Below are positions 13,832 through 18,197 of a stretch of DNA of 18,197 bases, piece after piece. Made by a program: the position numbers and the translations under genes. This DNA is from JAIVGV01 sp045807785 (GTDB taxonomy: Bacteria; Acidobacteriota; Blastocatellia; Pyrinomonadales; Pyrinomonadaceae): the NCBI GenBank assembly GCA_045807785.1, contig JBJMGS010000405.1:1-18197 (forward strand), read 5' to 3'. The notes below the pieces were generated by a model. It saw nothing but the letters and a program-made list of their open reading frames with translations, was not told the DNA's origin and did no database searches. Every line of letters begins with the position of its first letter. Position 1 is the first letter of the stretch.

Positions 13832-14115
13832 ATGCTGTCGTTGATGGAATTCGAGTGGGATAAAGAAAAGGCAGCAGCCAATCTCGCTAAACATGATGTC
13901 TCTTTTGAAGAGGCAAAGACCGTCTTCGATGACCCGCTGTACGTTGACTTCTACGACCCCGATCATTCCGTTGATGAGCATCGGTATATGATTATCGGAG
14001 AGTCGCGGCAGAGACGACTGTTAATCGTCTCATACACGGGCGGGATGATTCTGTTCGGTTGATTAGTGCTAGAGAAGTAACCAGAAGTGAGCAAGAAGCA
14101 TATGAAGCAGGCTGA
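13832..14115 (+). pseudogene. brnT: BrnT-family ribonuclease toxin, frameshifted
   Basis: The first part reads MEFEWDKEKAAANLAKHDVS, then FEEAKTVFDDPLYVDFYDPD, HSVDEHRYMIIG and RLLIVSYT, the hallmark of BrnT toxins (type II toxin, ribosome-independent RNase). The frame then meets a premature TGA at 14060-14062. In the next frame the expected C-terminus continues (RLISAREVTRSEQEAYEAG) to a TGA at 14113-14115. Adding one base within about 14036-14044 (ACGGGCGGG) restores TERDDSV and a full product of about 90 residues, the usual BrnT length. Start ATG 13832 has AGAGAG seven bases upstream; ATG 13844 is the alternative. The restored gene overlaps brnA by 14 bp, as in intact brnTA operons. Either the toxin is inactivated or the base is a sequencing error. 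Confidence 0.88.
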
Positions 14116-14314
14116 GACAGACACGAATGATGAGCTTCGCCCTGAGTATGATTTGCGAAGCTTACGGGTGCGGAAGCTGGGTCGGGGGCGGAAAAGTTTC
14201 GGCGACGTGATTCGCTTGGAGCCTGACGTGGCGGAAGTATTCCCGGATGCGGAAGCGGTCAACGAGGCGCTGCGCTTTCTGATCAGAATCACCAAAGAGA
14301 ATCAACCTATCTAA
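14102..14314 (+). CDS. brnA: BrnA-type antitoxin partner of BrnT
   Basis: The 70-residue product, with RPEYDLRSLRVRKLGRG and a C-terminal helix-forming stretch (FPDAEAVNEALRFLIRIT), has the size, charge and position of antitoxins paired with BrnT. The sequence between (KSFGDVIRLEPDVAEV) is ribbon-helix-helix-like, suiting DNA-binding autoregulation. It is normally made by coupling to the end of brnT, since the ATG lies inside the last codons of the repaired brnT frame. A GTG at 14087 in the same frame is an alternative start. Identity rests mainly on the neighbour; the family of this antitoxin may be distinct from the founding BrnA. Confidence 0.78.
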   Translation: MKQAETDTNDELRPEYDLRSLRVRKLGRGRKSFGDVIRLEPDVAEVFPDAEAVNEALRFLIRITKENQPI

Positions 14315-14324
14315 TGATGCCTCA

Positions 14325-14340
14325 CGCGAACGCGCGCGTT
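14325..14340. other. Possible left half of a truncated attC at 3' end of array
   Basis: CGCGAAC (14325-14331) recurs from the left edge of the 12706 site and lies just after brnA, within a palindrome AACGCGCGCGTT (14329-14340). No right arm with the conserved CGGGTGAT block follows, so this may be a remnant or chance. Confidence 0.25.
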
Positions 14341-14346
14341 AAAGTT

Positions 14347-14386
14347 GAAAGCGGCGCGAGGATCAGTTGATCTGCGCGCCGCTTTC
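14347..14386. terminator. Bidirectional hairpin terminator between brnA and the cytochrome gene
   Basis: A perfect 12-bp stem (14347-14358 with 14375-14386) encloses a second small stem (GATCA/TGATC). T-rich bases follow on the plus side and the complementary A-rich bases lie on the other. It sits between convergent genes, so it can end transcripts from both strands. Confidence 0.75.
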
Positions 14387-14445
14387 GTTTCGCCCCTACC
14401 TCGTTGCGCGCGAGCCCCAACTGGCGCGCAGCGAGCCGGGGCGAT

Positions 14446-15435
14446 TCACTCGCCGACGCCCGCGTCGTTGTCGGCGACGCGGTGGCGGACGGGTTTGAGC
14501 GTGCGCAGGTAGGCGAAGATCGCTTTGAGGTCTTCGTCCGACATGTGGCGGAAGTAGCCCCAGGGCATTTCGGGGTCGAGCCGGCGCGCGCCGACCTGCC
14601 CCGTGCGCAGCGCGCGCACGAACATCTGTTCGTCGTAATAGGAGATGCCCGAAGCGTCCGGCGTGAGGTTGGGCGAGACGATCACACGGCCCGACGCGGT
14701 CTTGAACTGCTTCCCGCCCGCGAACTCCATCCCTTTCATCGGCAGCCCGTTCCGGTCGAGCTGCGAATGGCACAGCGCGCAGTTGGCGAGGCGCACGAGG
14801 TATGCCCCGCGCGCGACCGCATCGTTCATGTCCGGCGGCACGACCGGCGCGTCGACGGGCTCCGGCGCGCTCTTGATCAGTAAGTTGACGGGGAAGTTGA
14901 TCTCGGTCGGCGGCAGCGCGTTGCGCCGGGGCGGCAGGCTGCGCAGGAAGACGACGACGGAAGCTGTGTCTTCGTCCGAGAGTTGCCGCAGATTCCGGTA
15001 AGGCATCAGGGGAAAGAGCGCGCGCCCGTCGTGCCCCACGCCCTCGCGGATGGCGCGCGCCAGCGCGTCGTCGCTCCACGCGCCCGCGCCCGTCTCCACG
15101 TCGGGCGTGAGGTTGGGCGCGACCACTTGGCCATACTTCTCGGACGGCAAGACTCTGCCCGCCCCCTCCTCGCCCGCGCGCGGCGCGGCGTAGGGCGAAG
15201 CCTCGTCGCGCGGCGCGTGGCAGGCGAAACAGTGCGCCACGCCTTCGACGAGATAGCGACCGCGCTCGCGCCGCGCTTCCGTGCGCTCGAACGTGCGGTT
15301 CGTCAGCGGTCGCACCCGCGCGCCGACGACGGGTCGCCAGCCGAACGTGTATGTGTTCGCCGCCGACAACAGCCCCAGCGTGATGACGACTACGGTGCTT
15401 GCGATCTTGATGCGTCGTGTCTGTCTGCGCGTCAT
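14446..15435 (-). CDS. Diheme c-type cytochrome
   Basis: The 329-residue product has an N-terminal membrane anchor or signal (residues 11-28) and two class I cytochrome c domains. Heme-binding motifs are CFACH (C69, C72, H73) and CALCH (C219, C222, H223). Likely sixth-ligand methionines are in LMPY (M144) and EMPW (M290). The repeated NLTPD motifs (108-112, 256-260) resemble the cytochrome subunits of periplasmic alcohol/aldehyde dehydrogenases, although no such dehydrogenase is in view. AAGGA lies five bases before the ATG. The gene is divergent from the carbonic-anhydrase-like gene, with a strong hairpin in its leader region. The electron partner is unknown. Confidence 0.92.
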   Translation of the reverse strand: MTRRQTRRIKIASTVVVITLGLLSAANTYTFGWRPVVGARVRPLTNRTFERTEARRERGRYLVEGVAHCFACHAPRDEASPYAAPRAGEEGAGRVLPSEKYGQVVAPNLTPDVETGAGAWSDDALARAIREGVGHDGRALFPLMPYRNLRQLSDEDTASVVVFLRSLPPRRNALPPTEINFPVNLLIKSAPEPVDAPVVPPDMNDAVARGAYLVRLANCALCHSQLDRNGLPMKGMEFAGGKQFKTASGRVIVSPNLTPDASGISYYDEQMFVRALRTGQVGARRLDPEMPWGYFRHMSDEDLKAIFAYLRTLKPVRHRVADNDAGVGE

Positions 15436-15466
15436 AATCCTTAAAACCTCCAGAGGCTTCCGCCCG

Positions 15467-15508
15467 GCCTCGGCGTGCGCCCACCCACCGTTCGGCGCAC
15501 GCCGAGGC
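15467..15508. promoter_or_regulatory. Perfect 15-bp inverted repeat upstream of the cytochrome gene
   Basis: GCCTCGGCGTGCGCC (15467-15481) and its exact inverse complement (15494-15508) flank a 12-bp loop, 31 bp upstream of the cytochrome ATG. No U-tract follows on either strand. It could be a 5' leader structure, an operator or a stranded terminator. Confidence 0.55.
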
Positions 15509-15664
15509 GTCTCTCCCCCGTCCCCAATAGCTAACGCGCAAACTCTCGCGACGAAGGATCACGCGCGGCGCGTGCTTTTACCTTTCGCCCTCGTTCGTGC
15601 TACCGTTTTGACCTTCAACCGCAGACGGTTTTTCATTCTGAATAACTAGGCGAGCGGCGCTATC

Positions 15665-16189
15665 ATGATCCGACCATTCAAAGGCAAGCACCCGCAGATT
15701 CACCCGACGGCTTACGTCGCCGAGAGCGCCGAAGTGATCGGCGACGTCGTGATCGGCGAAGAGTCGTCCGTCTGGTTCAAGGCGGTCGTGCGCGGCGACG
15801 TGTTCCACATACGCATCGGCGACCGCACCAACATTCAGGACGGCACGGTGATCCACGTCTCGAACGGCACGCACGCCACCGTCCTGGAAGACGAGGTGAC
15901 GGTGGGGCACAACGTCACGCTGCACGGCTGCCACGTCGAGCGCGGCTGTCTCGTCGGCATGGGATCAATCGTGATGGACGACGCGCGCATCGGCGCACAG
16001 TCCATCGTCGCGGCGGGCGCGCTCGTCTCGCCCGGCACGATTGTGCCGCCGCGCTCGCTCGTCATCGGCGTGCCCGCGCGCGTCAAGCGCCAGCTCACCG
16101 ACGAAGAGGTCAACGGCCTCGCGCAGTTCTGGAAGAACTACGTCGGGTACACGAAGGAGTACAAGGAAGAGGACGCCGCCAACGCTTAG
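15665..16189 (+). CDS. Gamma-carbonic anhydrase-like hexapeptide-repeat protein
   Basis: The 174-residue left-handed beta-helix protein of the YrdA/PaaY/gamma-carbonic anhydrase family has repeated hexapeptide turns (AEVIGDVVIGEESSVWFKAV and others). The three zinc-ligand histidines fit H64, H82 and H87 (82 and 87 in GHNVTLHGCH, the usual five-residue spacing). R43, D45, N56 and Q58 match conserved active-site positions of the family. The short loop between H64 and H82 is like CamH/YrdA and unlike archaeal Cam, so carbonic anhydrase activity is possible, not assured. It starts a plus-strand run: the PagL-like gene is 43 bp downstream, then hisS. A GGCGAGCGG stretch precedes the ATG. Confidence 0.93.
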   Translation: MIRPFKGKHPQIHPTAYVAESAEVIGDVVIGEESSVWFKAVVRGDVFHIRIGDRTNIQDGTVIHVSNGTHATVLEDEVTVGHNVTLHGCHVERGCLVGMGSIVMDDARIGAQSIVAAGALVSPGTIVPPRSLVIGVPARVKRQLTDEEVNGLAQFWKNYVGYTKEYKEEDAANA

Positions 16190-16232
16190 CGCGGGCGCGC
16201 GCCCCGCACGGCTCATGACGGGAAGGCTCTTG

Positions 16233-16973
16233 ATGAAGAAGATCGTCATGAAAAAGATCGTCGGCTCGCTGCTCTTGATACTCTCAGGCGCGCTCGCCGT
16301 GTCGGGACAGACTGACGCGCGCCGCGTCGGGGCGGGCGAAGCGTCTGCGCGCGACGCGAGGTCTGCCGCCTCTCCGTCAACGCCGTTCGCGTTGGAGAAG
16401 GGGATGAACGAGTTCGGCGTGTGGGGCGGCGGGTCGTTCGACTCGCCGACGCTGATCGGCAAGTCTGAGAACGCGCGCTTCGGCCTGGTGGCGTTTCGCT
16501 ACGCGCGCGTGTTGGCGGCGGGCAACGGGATGGCTTTCAAGTACACGATTGACGCCGTGCCGCTCGCGCTCCTGAGCTACGAGCGTTCCCGCTTCGTGCC
16601 ACAGACGCCGCCGAACATCTTTCATCTGGAGCAGGATCGCCAAACCGTCTACGCTGCCGGCCTCACACCCATCGGCTTCCAGGTCAACTTCCGCCGGCGC
16701 AAACGCGTGCAGCCCTTCGCGGCGACGAGCGGCGGCTTTCTCTATTACACACAGCCCGTGCCGGACGAGCGCAGCACGGTGGAGCCGAACCGGCGCGGCG
16801 CGCACTTCAACTTCACCGCGGACTTCGGCGGCGGCGTGCAGGTCTTGACCGGCGAGCGGCGGGCTTACACCTTCGGCTATAAGTATCACCACCTGTCGAA
16901 CGGCTACCGCGCTCCCATCAATCCCGGCTTCGACTCGAACTTGTTCTACTTCGGCTTCTCGATTTTCAGGTGA
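16233..16973 (+). CDS. PagL-like acyloxyacyl hydrolase/outer membrane protein
   Basis: The 246-residue product has a signal peptide (about 1-26, cleavage near VSGQ) and amphipathic beta-strand-like segments ending in FYFGFSIFR, typical of a small outer-membrane beta-barrel. Near the C-terminus YHHLSNGYRAPINPGFD (from 218) resembles the PagL lipid A 3-O-deacylase signature: H220 and S222 fit the catalytic His-X-Ser. Twelve residues after the serine is D234, where Pseudomonas PagL has Glu. GGAAGG six bases before ATG 16233 favours this start over 16215 and 16248. The first ten residues repeat MKKIV twice from an exact-frame duplication of 15 bp. Enzymatic activity is inferred; a non-catalytic barrel is possible. 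Confidence 0.8.
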   Translation: MKKIVMKKIVGSLLLILSGALAVSGQTDARRVGAGEASARDARSAASPSTPFALEKGMNEFGVWGGGSFDSPTLIGKSENARFGLVAFRYARVLAAGNGMAFKYTIDAVPLALLSYERSRFVPQTPPNIFHLEQDRQTVYAAGLTPIGFQVNFRRRKRVQPFAATSGGFLYYTQPVPDERSTVEPNRRGAHFNFTADFGGGVQVLTGERRAYTFGYKYHHLSNGYRAPINPGFDSNLFYFGFSIFR

Positions 16974-17020
16974 TTTAACGCACGCCGACGTGCGGCGCGA
17001 AACTCCTGCAAGGCTCCAAA

Positions 17021-18197
17021 ATGGCTGTCAGCACACAACCCGCCAGAGGTATGCGCGACTTTCTGCCCGCCGACGTGAGGCGGCGCGAGTATGTGATGCG
17101 CGTCATACGAGAGGTGTACGAGCGTTACGGCTTCGAGCCGCTGGAGACGCCCGCGGTCGAGAACATCGAGACCTTGACGGGCAAGTACGGCGAAGAGGGC
17201 AACCAGCTCATCTTCAAAATCCTCAAGCGCGGCGAGCACGAGAAGACGGGCGAGGCTGATCTCGCCTTGCGCTACGACCTGACGGTGCCGCTTGCGCGCG
17301 TCGTCGCGGAGTACGGCGACAAGTTGCCGAAGTTTTTCAAGCGCTACCAGATTCAACCCGTCTGGCGTGCGGATCGTCCCGCGCGCGGACGCTTCCGCGA
17401 ATTTTATCAATGCGACGTGGACGCCATCGGCTCGCGCTCGATGATCGTCGAGGCGGAAATCTGCGCGGCGGCGGGCGACGCCTTGAACGCGCTCGGTTTT
17501 ACGAACTTCACGATCCGGCTGAACCACCGGCAGGTTCTCGCGGGCGTGCTCGACCGCGCGGGCGTCGCGGCTGACAAGCACGCCGACGCGCTCGTCGCGC
17601 TCGACAAGCTGGACAAGATCGGCGCGGAGGGCGTGGCGAAGGAACTGCTCGCGCGCGGCGTCTCCGGCGAGGCGGGCGTGATGCTGCTGCGCTTCTTCGA
17701 GGGCATCGCCGGGTTAGAAAGCGCGACGGACGCGGTTGATGTGGGAAGCCCTGAAGCAGAGCGTGCCGCTTTCAACACCGCCGTGCTCGGTCGTCTCGTC
17801 GAGTTCGTCGGCGACAACGAAGAGGGCGCGCGCGGCTGCGACGAGCTGCGCCAGATTTTACAGTTCGCCGATGCGAGTGGGGTTGGCTCGCGCATCAAGA
17901 TCGATCCGAGTCTCGCGCGCGGGCTTTCTTATTACACAGGCGCGATCATGGAGATCGGCGTGCCCGATCTGGCGGGCTCTCTCGGCGGCGGCGGTCGCTA
18001 CGATAATCTCGTCGGGATGTTCTCGAAGCAGTCGATCCCGGCGTGCGGCTTCTCGCTCGGCCTGGAGCGCATCATCGTCGTGATGACGGAGCGCGGGATG
18101 TTTCCGGCGAAGGTGGCTCGCGGCCCGGTGGACGTGATGGTCACCTTCCTGGTCGAGGATCTGCGCGCGGACGCCCTGAAGCTCGCGACGGAGCTGC
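17021..18197 (+). CDS. hisS: Histidyl-tRNA synthetase (3' end outside window)
   Basis: Class II aminoacyl-tRNA synthetase that charges tRNA-His. The first 392 residues are present. Visible are the N-terminal GMRDFLPADVRRREY, the LRYDLTVPLAR signature (about 83-93), motif 2 (FFKRYQIQPVWRADRPARGR, then FREFYQCDVD), the HisRS-specific RGLSYYTG, GGGRYDNL and motif 3 (FSLGLERIIVVM). The anticodon-binding domain has just begun (PVDVMVTFLVED) when the sequence ends. AAGG lies nine bases before ATG. It follows the PagL-like gene by 47 bp and could be read with it. The VWRADRPARGR variant of motif 2 is the eukaryote-like/long-type form known in several bacterial lineages. Confidence 0.96.
   Translation, partial: MAVSTQPARGMRDFLPADVRRREYVMRVIREVYERYGFEPLETPAVENIETLTGKYGEEGNQLIFKILKRGEHEKTGEADLALRYDLTVPLARVVAEYGDKLPKFFKRYQIQPVWRADRPARGRFREFYQCDVDAIGSRSMIVEAEICAAAGDALNALGFTNFTIRLNHRQVLAGVLDRAGVAADKHADALVALDKLDKIGAEGVAKELLARGVSGEAGVMLLRFFEGIAGLESATDAVDVGSPEAERAAFNTAVLGRLVEFVGDNEEGARGCDELRQILQFADASGVGSRIKIDPSLARGLSYYTGAIMEIGVPDLAGSLGGGGRYDNLVGMFSKQSIPACGFSLGLERIIVVMTERGMFPAKVARGPVDVMVTFLVEDLRADALKLATEL

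Noticed and set aside
11996..14446. Search for an integron integrase or transposase to explain the array
   Set aside because: No tyrosine recombinase or transposase motifs were seen on either strand in this window; it could lie outside.

Overview
The window is a GC-rich bacterial chromosome segment. Its gene content includes type IV pilus ATPases, a diheme cytochrome, queuosine genes, a sigma/anti-sigma pair with a long Ala/Pro/Gln-rich anti-sigma factor, and a soluble-type HisRS. Together with strongly GC-biased coding, this suggests an Acidobacteriota lineage, perhaps Blastocatellia/Pyrinomonadales. The taxonomy is inference; no rRNA or other marker proves it.

Layout. (1) 95-4310, minus strand: pilB, an uncharacterised signal-anchored Arg-rich protein, then pilT, read as one operon from a sigma70-like promoter near 4456-4485. 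(2) 4514-5994, minus: an exported TPR protein with its own promoter and a textbook terminator. (3) 6081-7600, minus: queE then queC, two steps of 7-deazaguanine (preQ0) biosynthesis. (4) 7794-10278, plus: a sigma-70 family factor and a membrane-anchored zinc-finger anti-sigma factor. (5) 10412-11995, plus: a 4-coumarate-CoA-ligase-like acyl-CoA synthetase. (6) About 12017-14331: an apparent integron gene-cassette array without an integrase in view. It holds an exported cupin, a 65-aa membrane protein, a secreted regulatory-like beta-sandwich protein, and a BrnT/BrnA toxin-antitoxin pair whose toxin is frameshifted. attC-like sites separate the cassettes. (7) 14446-15435, minus: a diheme c-type cytochrome, divergent from (8) 15665-18197, plus: gamma-carbonic-anhydrase-like protein, PagL-like outer-membrane protein, and hisS (cut by the window end).

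Two signals stand out beyond ordinary genes. First, several intergenic spaces are filled by 7-bp tandem repeats whose word differs from locus to locus. In four places the heptads form a left arm and an inverted right arm, and the arms abut start or stop codons of flanking genes: 1-93, 6868-6955, 7609-7766 and 10276-10412. A fifth block (6744-6771) lies inside the N-terminal part of the queC frame. Second, four copies of a 23-bp element with attC half-site character sit between small, lower-GC, same-strand genes. Both were found by eye, and no search was run.
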